Of a stretch of DNA of 64,000 nt, positions 35,942-44,863 are shown one piece after another. How positions within the stretch are numbered: the stretch's first letter is position 1; the number at the start of each line of letters is the position of its first letter. The notes under the pieces are model-generated. The model was given only the letters and a program-made list of their open reading frames with translations, was not told where the DNA came from and did no database searches. The DNA is from Marinobacter sp. Arc7-DN-1 (lineage in GTDB: Bacteria; Pseudomonadota; Gammaproteobacteria; Pseudomonadales; Oleiphilaceae), in NCBI RefSeq assembly GCF_003441595.1, contig NZ_CP031848.1, forward strand, positions 2,542,001-2,606,000. Reading direction: 5' to 3'. The translations under genes were made by a program, and so were the position numbers.

Positions 35942-37379
35942 ATCTGGCGAGCTTTTCATACAGCACCGATCGGGAAATACCTAAAAGCTTGGCGGCCCTG
36001 GTCCGGTTGCCACGACTGGCTACCAGGGCTTCCTCAATGGCCTGGGCCTCGGCTTCAGCAAGTGTCTGGGATAAGGGCCGGACCGGTTGCGACGTTAATG
36101 AGGAGACTGAACGACTGCCATTTCGGGGTAGCACCTTGAAGATCGCATCGGCATCCAGCAGGCCACCATCCTCACCCATGGTCAGCGCCCGCTCCAGAAC
36201 GTTCCGCAATTCCCGAATATTGCCGGGCCAGTCATAGCTGCCCAGGGCCGAAACGCCGGCGTCCGTAATTTCTCCCCGCAGCTCCAGGCCTTCACAAACC
36301 TCTTCCAGCAAGGCCTCGCAGAGCACCCCGAGGTCCGCCAGCCGGTCTCGCAAGGGTGGAATCGAAATTTCCAGAACGTTGAGCCGGTAATAGAGATCGG
36401 AACGGAACCCCCCTTCGGAAATCATGACTTCCAGATTGCGACTGGTAGCGGCAATAACCCGGACATTCACCGGAACAACTTTGTTGGAGCCCAAAGGTTC
36501 AATCTCCCCTTCCTGCAGCGCCCGGAGCAGTTTGGCCTGCAATGGAAGGGGCATATCACCCACCTCGTCCAGGAAAAGAGTGCCGCCATTGGCAAGCTGA
36601 AACTTGCCTTCCCGGGTTCTCCGATCCGCGCCGGTATAGGCACCCGGGGCCACCCCGAAAAACTCCGCTTCCAGCAGGTTGTCTGGAATGGCGGCTACAT
36701 TGACACCCACAAACGGCTTTTCGGCACGGGCGGAAACCGAATGGATGGCCTGGGCCAGAACTTCCTTGCCGGTTCCGGTTTCCCCAAGCAACAGCACCGG
36801 CATGTCCCGTCCGGCAGCCAAGCGAGCCCGCCGCTTGACTTCAAGTGCGGCCGGGCTGGCACCGACAAAATCGCCCAGGCTGTACCGGGTTCCTCGCGCC
36901 TTCCTCGCCAAAGCCTTGCGGGCGGCAGCCAGATCCTGATGAAGTCGCCGGTATTTAGAAACCAGCGGCGTCAAGGGCTGCAGATCGTCATACAGGACAA
37001 ACGCGACCGCGCCGACAATCTGTCCTTCCTCATCGTAAAAGGGGAGCCGGGTCACCACCAGCTGTTGCTGGTTGTGCTCCATGATATCCAGCAGCAGAGG
37101 CTTTCCGGTTTCGACCACCTCCGGCATCCGGGTCTGGGGAATCACCTGACGTACCGGCTTGCCAATGACCCGCGAAGGATCTCCCAGGCCCAGCAGGTGA
37201 GAATAGCTGGCGTTGATCCAGGTAATCCGGGCGTCCCGGTCCACGGCGATGGCACCGGCACTGGCCTCCTCAAACATCGGAAACAGGGCTTCAATCAGGT
37301 CCCGGGTCAGGCCACTCTTGTTCTTATCGGTAAACAGCTCTGTCATGTACCGCGCACCAACGGGTCGAATGTCATTCAT
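35934..37379 (-). CDS. Sigma-54-dependent transcriptional activator of the 3-hydroxybutyrate locus
   Basis: 481 residues: N-terminal PAS domain (about 28-130), AAA+ domain (about 168-400) with Walker A GETGTGKE, sigma-54 contact loop GAYTGA (Tyr variant of GAFTGA), Walker B TLFLDEVGD and the arginine-finger region FRSDLYYRLNV, then a Fis-type HTH at the C-terminus (NRTRAAKLLGISRSVLYEKL). No receiver domain, so it probably senses a small molecule through PAS. It lies between the two gene sets that carry sigma-54 promoters. Confidence 0.93.
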   Translation of the reverse strand: MNDIRPVGARYMTELFTDKNKSGLTRDLIEALFPMFEEASAGAIAVDRDARITWINASYSHLLGLGDPSRVIGKPVRQVIPQTRMPEVVETGKPLLLDIMEHNQQQLVVTRLPFYDEEGQIVGAVAFVLYDDLQPLTPLVSKYRRLHQDLAAARKALARKARGTRYSLGDFVGASPAALEVKRRARLAAGRDMPVLLLGETGTGKEVLAQAIHSVSARAEKPFVGVNVAAIPDNLLEAEFFGVAPGAYTGADRRTREGKFQLANGGTLFLDEVGDMPLPLQAKLLRALQEGEIEPLGSNKVVPVNVRVIAATSRNLEVMISEGGFRSDLYYRLNVLEISIPPLRDRLADLGVLCEALLEEVCEGLELRGEITDAGVSALGSYDWPGNIRELRNVLERALTMGEDGGLLDADAIFKVLPRNGSRSVSSLTSQPVRPLSQTLAEAEAQAIEEALVASRGNRTRAAKLLGISRSVLYEKLARLS

Positions 37380-37449
37380 GGTTAAAACCCCCGCACCCGG
37401 CCAGGCCGGATGCAGTCACGGAAGTATATGGGGCCCCCGGAGCGGGGGC

Positions 37450-37483
37450 AAACAAAGCCGGCCCGACACCAGCCCGGGCCGGC
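37450..37483 (-). terminator. Hairpin after the oligomer hydrolase gene
   Basis: GCCGGCCCG / CGGGCCGGC perfect 9-bp stem 11 bases after the hydrolase stop; the T run is weak and interrupted (TTTGTTTG), so termination is probable but not certain. Confidence 0.55.
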
Positions 37484-37494
37484 GAGCGACGCGG

Positions 37495-39603
37495 TTACTC
37501 CGGGATCCGGAGCTGGTTATCCACAAACACAATGCGGTCACCCTGGTCCGGGGCAGGATTGATTGCCGGCAGATTCACTTCCGCCAACGGTGTTGTGATG
37601 GCACCCCGGGGCACGGTCCGGACCACCTGGCTCGGTGGCAACGGCTGCTTCTCCGTCAGATTCGCCCAGACCAGATCCAGTGCCTGGAAGTAGTAGTGGT
37701 GCAGCGGAACATAGCGGTCGGCAACGCCCGGGAAACCGTTGAGCACGTCCAGATGATGGGCGTTCAGGATTTCGTAGTAACTCAGGTTGCTCTTGCCGCC
37801 TTCCACCCGCTGGTTCAGACCAAAATAGGGCCGGGAGGTATGATTAATGGGCAGGATGGCATCGGCGCGCCCGGTAACGAAAACCGCCGGCTTGCCCTGC
37901 AGATCACCGGTAGCACGCACTTCAGCAATGCCCTCAGCAATGGCGGATGCCAGCTCGGCTTGCGGGCCTGTCAGGGCCGCACCCGTCACCGCGTCACTGC
38001 CCCGGGCGAGGCTGCGCAGGCAAAGCAGGGCATCAAGGCCGTAATCGGGCTGACTGGAACTGGGCGAGGCACTGGCTGCGAGGTTGGTGGGCTGGCCCTC
38101 AGCGCTGTCATACACAATATTCACCCCGGCTGACGGCGGAATGCCGTTACTGGTCGCAAACAGGGCCGCCTCGGCGGCGGGCGCCAGTTGCGTCACCGCC
38201 CAGGCTGAATCGGTGGCGGCCAGGCTGAGGTCACATACCCGGTCTTCAACACCGGCGCGGCCGTAGGCATTGGCGTAGGTCAGCGAAATGCTCTGGGCCA
38301 CGGCCAGCCCGAAGTGCACCGGCGCCAGCAGGTTCTGCTCAGGCTGAACCCCGAACCCCTCGTTCAGTATGCGCAAGGCATCGGTGGCCCGGTCGTCCAG
38401 GGTGGCACCGGTCACCAGCCCCTTATTGGCGAGCGAGTTACAGATGTTCTCGCCGATCACCGGAGGATTGAACGCCGCGTTCAGTGGCGCGGTGTCACGA
38501 ATCGCCGGCGCCTGGTTGGCGCAACCCTGGTACACGGCCAGGGCCGTGGTGTAGTCCAGCAGGCTTCGGCTGTGCTCGGTAATCACCGGGCCTTCTCCCT
38601 GGCGGATGGTAAAGCTCCGGTCGACCGCCGGATTGACGTTTGGCTCGGATACGGCGATGCCATCAATCAGGCCATTCTTATCCTGTTCGGCGGCACGAAT
38701 TGAAGCACCGCCGCCGTTGGACACACTGGACGCGATCACCAGAGTGTTCTTCGGCTTGATGGTCCGCAGAATCTCGCCATTGCCCAGCTCCCGGCCAAAT
38801 TTTTCATTCAGCACGTAAAAGCCGAACTCGATGGACTGCAGCACATGGCGGCCCCAGTCTGCTTCCGGATTGGCCTTGGAATGGGCGTGCTTCCAGGCAA
38901 AGCGATCCGGCCAGCTGCTCTCGAACGCGGCCCTCTCTGCGTCGGTAAGGTCTGCCCGGAACTGAACGGCCCCGTCCGTGGCGCTCAGGGTGCCATCAAT
39001 GCGTTGTGCGCTGTTGGTGGCAAGGTTGTGCGCACCGGTTCCCGTACCCTTGTCGGTATACACCACGGCACAGCCTTTCTTCAGACCCCATTCCCCGGCC
39101 GTGCCAATTGCACCGTAAATGCCACGGGAACCGGAGGACGGTGCCGTTACCATGCACGGGCGATCCGGATCAAAACTGTCTGGCACCTGGGCCATCACGG
39201 TCACCGGTACATCGGTACCAGGCACGGACATAAAGGCAATAAACTCCTCACCGGGAATCAGACCTTCACCGCCGCTACCCACCTGAGGACCAAAGAAGGT
39301 GCCGTAGCCGCCGCCCGGCGCAGTATCGACCAAAGCCCGGTAGTTGTTGTAAATCGCCAGACGCCGGAGTTCGGCGGCAGTGGGGTTGAGGGGATCAGCG
39401 AACGCCGGTGCCGGGCTACTGCCAAGACCAGTGGCACCCAGTCCTGCCGTCAGCAGGTCATCGGTAATGCCATCGTAGCTGGATTGCTGAATATCGCCCT
39501 GGACGAAATCAGGAATTTCATTGAACGGGGACTTGCCGTCCTTGCAGGCAGTCAACGCAAACCCCGTGGCGCCGATCAGGGCGAAGAGCATCATTCGTTT
39601 CAT
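37495..39603 (-). CDS. D-(-)-3-hydroxybutyrate oligomer hydrolase (lipoprotein)
   Basis: 702 residues from ATG 39603 (AAGGAAC upstream). Lipoprotein signal with LTAC lipobox, then a long alpha/beta-hydrolase-type enzyme of the 3HB-oligomer hydrolase family; the probable nucleophile lies in [10 protein letters not shown], and [20 protein letters not shown] and [14 protein letters not shown] are other conserved segments. It should cleave 3-hydroxybutyrate oligomers outside the inner membrane, feeding the TRAP transporter. Own sigma-54 promoter and activator dyads upstream. Family assignment from recall of its signature, so confirm by search. Confidence 0.88.
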   Translation of the reverse strand: MKRMMLFALIGATGFALTACKDGKSPFNEIPDFVQGDIQQSSYDGITDDLLTAGLGATGLGSSPAPAFADPLNPTAAELRRLAIYNNYRALVDTAPGGGYGTFFGPQVGSGGEGLIPGEEFIAFMSVPGTDVPVTVMAQVPDSFDPDRPCMVTAPSSGSRGIYGAIGTAGEWGLKKGCAVVYTDKGTGTGAHNLATNSAQRIDGTLSATDGAVQFRADLTDAERAAFESSWPDRFAWKHAHSKANPEADWGRHVLQSIEFGFYVLNEKFGRELGNGEILRTIKPKNTLVIASSVSNGGGASIRAAEQDKNGLIDGIAVSEPNVNPAVDRSFTIRQGEGPVITEHSRSLLDYTTALAVYQGCANQAPAIRDTAPLNAAFNPPVIGENICNSLANKGLVTGATLDDRATDALRILNEGFGVQPEQNLLAPVHFGLAVAQSISLTYANAYGRAGVEDRVCDLSLAATDSAWAVTQLAPAAEAALFATSNGIPPSAGVNIVYDSAEGQPTNLAASASPSSSQPDYGLDALLCLRSLARGSDAVTGAALTGPQAELASAIAEGIAEVRATGDLQGKPAVFVTGRADAILPINHTSRPYFGLNQRVEGGKSNLSYYEILNAHHLDVLNGFPGVADRYVPLHHYYFQALDLVWANLTEKQPLPPSQVVRTVPRGAITTPLAEVNLPAINPAPDQGDRIVFVDNQLRIPE

Positions 39604-39669
39604 GGTCGTTCCTTGTTTGTTGTTGTTAACGAACGGGCCAGGCCCTGAGCCAGGCCCCGGGGAACGCCA

Positions 39670-39685
39670 TGCGGATCCTGTGCCA
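39670..39685 (-). promoter_or_regulatory. Sigma-54 promoter of the oligomer hydrolase
   Basis: Minus-strand TGGCACAGGATCCGCA: perfect -24 element TGGCAC and GCA at -12, correct spacing. Predicted start near 39660, leader of about 55 bases. Confidence 0.78.
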
Positions 39686-39747
39686 ATCACCCAGGGCATT
39701 GATTTTAAATGACCATATTTGAAATCCGGTAGATAGAGAGAAAGAAT

Positions 39748-39839
39748 AATCCGGATATCCGGACAGTCCGGAGTGGGAAATGACGTAAAGATAGTGGTAA
39801 ATACGAGCCTGGGCCAAGGTGTCCGGAAAATTGGACACC
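39748..39839. promoter_or_regulatory. Activator-type dyads upstream of the hydrolase promoter
   Basis: GGTGTCC-N8-GGACACC (39818-39839) is a perfect 7-bp dyad; AATCC-N8-GGACA (39748-39765) has one good half and lies within the palindrome TCCGGATATCCGGA. Both match the TGTCC-N8-GGACA pattern found before dctP. Confidence 0.62.
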
Positions 39840-39846
39840 GTATGGA

Positions 39847-40203
39847 TTATCGGACAAACGGCAACAGGCTCAGCCCCATAACCACCAAAATCGCCAGGCA
39901 GGCGGCCAGGGTCCTTAGCGGATGGCGTCTGAACATAAACCAGACACCGCCGGACTCGCCCCGGGCCAGGTTCTCCTCATAAACCCGCCGCTGGGTTTCC
40001 TGACGCTGCCGATGATAGGCCTCGAGCAACGCCCGGGCGCGGGCTGCCTCGTCGTCATCGTGTACCCAGAAGCCTCCCATACTGATACCCCAGCGGCTTG
40101 CCGGTGTCTCGTAATAAACCACGTCATGGGCTTCAAAAAGAGCCCGAATTTCGTCGGCTTCGTCATCGGGCACATGGCGCAGGTTCATCAGGTGGTGTGG
40201 CAT
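39847..40203 (-). CDS. DUF6164-type small membrane protein
   Basis: 118 residues: a soluble ferredoxin-like start (HLMNLRHVPDDEADEIRALF, YYETPASRWGISMGGFWV) and one C-terminal membrane helix (about 97-115). It resembles the DUF6164 family of unknown role. Its cytoplasmic domain may bind metal or a partner; nothing in the context says more. Monocistronic, divergent from the DUF2868 gene. Confidence 0.7.
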   Translation of the reverse strand: MPHHLMNLRHVPDDEADEIRALFEAHDVVYYETPASRWGISMGGFWVHDDDEAARARALLEAYHRQRQETQRRVYEENLARGESGGVWFMFRRHPLRTLAACLAILVVMGLSLLPFVR

Positions 40204-40291
40204 GGCGGCTCGTTGTCTGGTATCGGAAGCGGGAATCCCTATATCCTAGCATCAAAGCATGATTGGCCGAATTCACCACCCGGGACACTGA

Positions 40292-41704
40292 ATGACCGAT
40301 AGCCCCCTCCGACTGCTGCTGGGTTTTGATGCCCAGGCCCAGCGGGACAAGTCACAGTCGCTGACCTTCCTCCATCGCCGGGACCGCAAGTTCGCACTGA
40401 TCTGCGAAGAGCAGGGCGTTGACCCGAATGCGGCTCTTTGGCTGGCACACCTGAACCGTCTGAGCGGACCCGACACGACACCGTCAGCAGCGGACCAGAC
40501 CCTGGGTTTCTGGCGCCGGGTCCATGCGGGTTTTGCAGCGGTCGGCCTTATCACAGGACTGCTTACCATGGCCGGACTGCTGTTTTACGACGGTGGCCAG
40601 CGTATCAATATCACCGTCTTGCTCGGCTTCGTGTTGCTCCAGTTGATACTCGCCCTGTTCACCAGCCTGCAGTCACTGGTCGGATGGCAGCCCTGGCGCT
40701 GGCTTCTTCGACGCTTCCGGACCAGCCCGGCCAACATTGTGATCAGCAGGCTCCATCCTTTGCTGATGGCCAGGGCCGCCCACATCGGCGGTCTTTGCTT
40801 CGCCATCTCGGGACTGGCCACACTACTGGTGCTGGTGGTGGTACAGGATCTCGCCTTCGGCTGGAGCACCACACTGGAGACGGCTGCCGCAAACTACCAC
40901 CGGCTGGTGCAAATCATAGCTGTACCCTGGACCTGGTTGTGGCCAGCGGCGGTTCCGGATCTCGCCCTGGTCGAAGCCACGCGCTTTTTCCGGGCCGGAA
41001 TAGATAATGCTAGCCCGGATCCCGGCCTCTGGGGCCAGTGGTGGCCGTTTGTCACCATGCTGTGGACAACCTGGGTACTGCTGCCGCGCCTGCTGATGTG
41101 GCTTGTGACTTCGGCCTTGATCCGGAACCGGGCTCGCCGGCTGCTATCCAGCCATCCGGCGATGCATGCGCTGTTGTACCGCATGGAAACGCCGGCCCTG
41201 GACACAGGCAATGAGCATAACGATGCCGACGACCTGCCGGATACCAGAGCCCGCGACAATCTGCTTCCGCTGCCTGAGAGCGACACCTTGCTGTGCTGGG
41301 CCGGAGCCGGCGAACCGGAACTGCCCGAAGCCCTGCGCTCAGGCAGGCACCTGATTCTCCGGGCCGGGGGCAGGGCCAGCCTCACAGACGACGAGCAGAC
41401 CCTCAAGCAGGTGGCGGAGCACTGCCTGAAGACCCGTGGCAACGCCGTGATCCTGCTGACCCGGTGCTGGGAGCCGCCAACCGGCGAGCTTCAGGATTTC
41501 CTGGAATCGGCCCGCCGACTCTGGCCCGGTGGAATCCGGGTCGCGCTTGTACCCCTGGCGGCTGACACAAACCTCGAGCCGGATGCCCAACAGATCCAGC
41601 CCTGGCTCCGGTTCGCTGAGCGTGTCGGCAACGAGTTCGTGAGGGTGTCACTGCCACCGCTCCTGCGGCAGTTCCCTTACACGACCAGTGGGGAGCCCTC
41701 ATGA
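40292..41704 (+). CDS. DUF2868 membrane protein
   Basis: 470 residues with four hydrophobic helices in the middle (about 85-110, 112-130, 165-190, 245-275) and a C-terminal cytoplasmic domain of about 180 residues. This matches DUF2868, whose gene is regularly followed by a DUF3482 GTPase. Here the stop overlaps the GTPase start by four bases (ATGA), a sign that both act together, probably as a GTPase-controlled inner-membrane complex. Function unknown. Confidence 0.85.
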   Translation: MTDSPLRLLLGFDAQAQRDKSQSLTFLHRRDRKFALICEEQGVDPNAALWLAHLNRLSGPDTTPSAADQTLGFWRRVHAGFAAVGLITGLLTMAGLLFYDGGQRINITVLLGFVLLQLILALFTSLQSLVGWQPWRWLLRRFRTSPANIVISRLHPLLMARAAHIGGLCFAISGLATLLVLVVVQDLAFGWSTTLETAAANYHRLVQIIAVPWTWLWPAAVPDLALVEATRFFRAGIDNASPDPGLWGQWWPFVTMLWTTWVLLPRLLMWLVTSALIRNRARRLLSSHPAMHALLYRMETPALDTGNEHNDADDLPDTRARDNLLPLPESDTLLCWAGAGEPELPEALRSGRHLILRAGGRASLTDDEQTLKQVAEHCLKTRGNAVILLTRCWEPPTGELQDFLESARRLWPGGIRVALVPLAADTNLEPDAQQIQPWLRFAERVGNEFVRVSLPPLLRQFPYTTSGEPS

Positions 41705-43131
41705 CACAAATACCCACCTTCGCCGTGGTCGGGCACCCGAACAAGGGCAAATCCAGCGTGGTAGCCACCCTGTCCCAGAACGATGCCATCGCCATTGCCC
41801 TGGAACCCGGCACCACCCGAAAACGCCAGGCCTATCCGCTGAAAGTGGACGGACAAACCCTGTACACCCTGGTGGACACCCCCGGCTTTCAACGCCCGAG
41901 ACGGGTCCTGGAATGGCTGGAGGCCCACAGTGTGTCCGCCTCTGACCACGCCGACACCGTCAGGGCCTTTGTGACCCAGCACCAGGGCAATGGCCGCTTT
42001 ACGGATGAATGCGAACTGCTGACACCGTTGCTGGAAGGCGCTGGCATTATCTATGTGGTGGATGGCTCGGTACCCTACAGCGCCGAACATGAGGCCGAGA
42101 TGACCATCCTGCGCTGGACGGGCCGCCCGAGCCTGGCGCTGATCAACAGCATTGGTGCGGACGATTACAGCGACACCTGGCAGGCCGCGCTGGGCCAGTT
42201 CTTCCAGGTTGTTCGCAGGTTCGACGCCGTTCGCGCCCCGTTTGCACAACATCTCGGCCTGTTGCGGGCATTCGGCCAACTGGAGCCAGACTGGGAAAAG
42301 CCGCTTGAGCAGGCCACCGAGTTCCTGTCCGGGCAGCGGCGGCACCGCCGTCGGCAGGCCGCCGCGCTGGTTGCCAGAGCCCTGGAGGACATGATGTCGT
42401 TCCGGGAAAAACGCACCCTGACCGCCAGCCAGGCCGCCGAAACCAGCGACGGCTCACTGGCCGAACAGCTCCGCCAGCGCTGGTACCGTCATCAACGCCA
42501 GCGGGAACTGACCCTGCGTGTTGATATCGAGCATCTGTACCAGCACCAGCGCATCCGGCGCCAGGAAGCCGAGCTGGAGTGGCATAGCGAGCACGATCTG
42601 TTTTCCGAAGACAGCCGCAAGGCGTGGGCGGTCAGCAAACGCTACCTGGCAACTGCCGGTTTCGGCGCCGGAGCGGTGAGCGGAGCCGGCATCGACGCCC
42701 TGACCCTGGGTTCCTCCCTGGGAACCGGCGCCCTGGTGGGTGGGCTGATCGGCGCTGCCGGCAGTTATTTCTATGGCGACCGCCTCACCCTGCCGGCGCT
42801 GAACATCGGGGTGCTTCGGGACGGACTGAAAACAGCCACCTTCGGTCCTGTACAGGACAGCCAGTTCGGCTATGTTGTATTAGGGCGCGCGATTGATCAC
42901 TGGTGGCACATCAGCCACCGGAACCACGCCGGCCGGGACCTGCTGGATCTGGAACCAGCGGGCCACCACTGGCTGGAAAGCCTTGATAAAAGCAGCCGAC
43001 AGGACATCCAGCGGGCCTTCGACAAGTGCCGGAAACGGCGCCCCCTGGACCAGCGCCAAAGGGAGAAATTCACCGCAGCCATCGAGCAATCCATGGCGAT
43101 CTACGACGACTGGCGGTTGAACCGGACCTGA
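41701..43131 (+). CDS. DUF3482 Era-like GTPase
   Basis: 476 residues. G1 is GHPNKGKSS (Era-like), G2 Thr in GTTRKR, G3 is DTPGF and G4 is degenerate (LINSIGADD in place of NKxD). The C-terminal half is helical with two short glycine-rich hydrophobic segments (about 318-335 and 340-358) that could dip into the membrane, as in bacterial dynamin-like or glycine-zipper proteins. Coupled to the DUF2868 gene. The weak G4 suggests altered nucleotide specificity. Confidence 0.85.
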   Translation: MTQIPTFAVVGHPNKGKSSVVATLSQNDAIAIALEPGTTRKRQAYPLKVDGQTLYTLVDTPGFQRPRRVLEWLEAHSVSASDHADTVRAFVTQHQGNGRFTDECELLTPLLEGAGIIYVVDGSVPYSAEHEAEMTILRWTGRPSLALINSIGADDYSDTWQAALGQFFQVVRRFDAVRAPFAQHLGLLRAFGQLEPDWEKPLEQATEFLSGQRRHRRRQAAALVARALEDMMSFREKRTLTASQAAETSDGSLAEQLRQRWYRHQRQRELTLRVDIEHLYQHQRIRRQEAELEWHSEHDLFSEDSRKAWAVSKRYLATAGFGAGAVSGAGIDALTLGSSLGTGALVGGLIGAAGSYFYGDRLTLPALNIGVLRDGLKTATFGPVQDSQFGYVVLGRAIDHWWHISHRNHAGRDLLDLEPAGHHWLESLDKSSRQDIQRAFDKCRKRRPLDQRQREKFTAAIEQSMAIYDDWRLNRT

Positions 43132-43181
43132 CAGGGATGTTTATACTGAAAGGCTGTTCCATCACACAATGGGGAATGCGA

Positions 43182-43577
43182 ATGAAAATTGTACGAGTGC
43201 AAGACATCATTGGTACCGAGCGCGAAGTCACCGGTCCGGGCTGGACCAGTCGCCGGATGTTGCTTAAGAAGGACGGTATGGGTTTCTCCTTCCACGAAAC
43301 CATCATTCCGGCCGGCGCAGAGCTCAACCTCTGGTACAAGCACCACCTCGAAGCGGTTTACTGCGTGGCGGGCAACGGCAGCATTCTGGACAAGGCCACT
43401 GGTGAAACCCACCAGATCACCGACGGCACCCTGTATGCGCTCGACAAGCATGACCAGCACACCCTGCGCGGTGGCACCGAGGACATGCGCCTGATCTGTG
43501 CCTTCAACCCGCCGGTCACCGGCCGTGAAGTGCACGACGAAGACGGCGCCTACCTGCCGGATACCAGTGAAGGCTGA
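43182..43577 (+). CDS. ectC: L-ectoine synthase, orphan copy
   Basis: 131 residues from ATG 43182 (GGGGA upstream), the normal EctC length. Cupin fold with the metal ligands Glu57 (HLEAVYC), Tyr85 and His93 at exactly the positions described for characterised EctC. It condenses N-gamma-acetyl-diaminobutyrate to ectoine. No ectA, ectB or ask gene is nearby. Solitary ectC genes are known in bacteria that take up precursors or in paralogs with altered activity. Confidence 0.9.
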   Translation: MKIVRVQDIIGTEREVTGPGWTSRRMLLKKDGMGFSFHETIIPAGAELNLWYKHHLEAVYCVAGNGSILDKATGETHQITDGTLYALDKHDQHTLRGGTEDMRLICAFNPPVTGREVHDEDGAYLPDTSEG

Positions 43578-43588
43578 TTCGCTGATCC

Positions 43589-44812
43589 GTGGCTGAACAC
43601 CAGGCCGCAACCACGCCGCCACCGCCAGCCAGGCTGCTGCCGGTGGCGGTGTTGCTTTGGCTCGCCGGCATTTATCTGCGTATACCCGTGCTGGTGGCCC
43701 CACCTCTGGCGCCGTTTATCAGTAATGAACTGGCACTGACCCAGGCCCTCACCGGGGCACTGACCACGCTGCCCATTCTGATGCTGGCCATCGGCGCCAT
43801 GCCTGGCTCCCTGGCCATCGCCCGCATTGGTCCCCGGAACACCCTGGCTTTGGCCATGGTCATCATGGTGATCGGCTCCGCTGGCCGCGCCCTGGTACCC
43901 GACACCCTCACACTGATGCTGGCCAGCGCCGTCATGGGGTTTGGTGTGGCCATGATGCAACCGGCCTTGCCGGCACTTCTGCCGAGATGGCTCGAGCCCC
44001 ACCACCTGGCCCTGGGTTCCGCCATCTACATGAACGGCATGCTGATGGGCGAGTTCATCAGCGCCGGTATGACCCTGCCAGTGCTCATGCCCCTGTTCGA
44101 CAACAGCTGGCGCGCCACTCTCCTGGCCTGGTCACTACCGGCCCTGCTGGTGGCTGCTGCCCTCTACCTGCCCAAAAGAGAACAGGCAAAACCCGTGGGT
44201 AAAGTCGCCTGGCTTCCGGACTGGAGCAACCCGCTTACCCTGAAAATCGGCCTGCTTCTCGGCCTGTCCGGCTCCATGTTCTTCGGCCTCAATGCCTATA
44301 TGGGCAACCTGCTGGAACAGCAGGGTCAGTTCGGCAAACTCTCCGACGCCCTGTTCTGGTTCAACCTCGCCCAGGTCCTCGCGTCCCTGATCATGCTCAA
44401 AATGGCCCGGGCCTGGGTCGGCCGCCGCTCCACCATCATCGTTACCGCTGCCCTGAGCATCCTGGGCGCCCTCGGCGCCATCACCGTCACCGGCTGGTGG
44501 TCCATCGTCAGCGCGACCCTGATGAGCCTGACCTCAGGCATCCTCCTGATCCTCCTGGTCGCCGTGCCACCCCTGGTCACAATCTCCCAGGAAACCGGCC
44601 GCCTCTCCGCCGGCACCTTCCTGGTCGGTTACACCCTGGCCTTCTCCATCCCCATGCTCGGCGGCCTGGTCGCCGACTGGACCGGCGACGCCAGACACGC
44701 CATTCTCACCATCATCGCCTATAGCCTGCTGGTTCTGCCCTGGGCCTTCACGCTGGACCTGAAACACAGCCCGGAAGCTGATCCTTTAAAAGCTGAAAAT
44801 GGGGTCAGGTGA
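43589..44812 (+). CDS. CynX/NimT-family MFS transporter
   Basis: 407 residues from GTG 43589, 12 bases after ectC, so probably one transcript. About 12 helices; LYLRIPVLVAPPLAPFI-like start, YMNGMLMGEF and PALLPRWLEPHHLALG fit the CynX/NimT group (cyanate, nitroimidazole and related permeases). Linkage to ectC hints at a role in moving an ectoine precursor or product, but this is speculation. The last residues (KAENGVR) come from a repeat sequence that seems to have replaced the native end. Confidence 0.85.
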   Translation: MAEHQAATTPPPPARLLPVAVLLWLAGIYLRIPVLVAPPLAPFISNELALTQALTGALTTLPILMLAIGAMPGSLAIARIGPRNTLALAMVIMVIGSAGRALVPDTLTLMLASAVMGFGVAMMQPALPALLPRWLEPHHLALGSAIYMNGMLMGEFISAGMTLPVLMPLFDNSWRATLLAWSLPALLVAAALYLPKREQAKPVGKVAWLPDWSNPLTLKIGLLLGLSGSMFFGLNAYMGNLLEQQGQFGKLSDALFWFNLAQVLASLIMLKMARAWVGRRSTIIVTAALSILGALGAITVTGWWSIVSATLMSLTSGILLILLVAVPPLVTISQETGRLSAGTFLVGYTLAFSIPMLGGLVADWTGDARHAILTIIAYSLLVLPWAFTLDLKHSPEADPLKAENGVR

Positions 44813-44846
44813 AAATGGGGTCAGAAGAAAGCTTTCTTCTGACCCC
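44795..44846. repeat. 30-bp perfect palindrome with a 14-bp direct repeat
   Basis: GAAAATGGGGTCAG occurs at 44795 and 44811; from 44817 to 44846 the sequence is a perfect palindrome centred on AAGCTT (half-site GGGGTCAGAAGAAAG). It lies between the convergent transporter and decarboxylase genes and can act as a two-way terminator-like hairpin. TGACCCC-type repeats of this kind are common in marine gammaproteobacteria. Confidence 0.8.
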
Positions 44847-44863
44847 TTGGCCAGACCCCAAAC

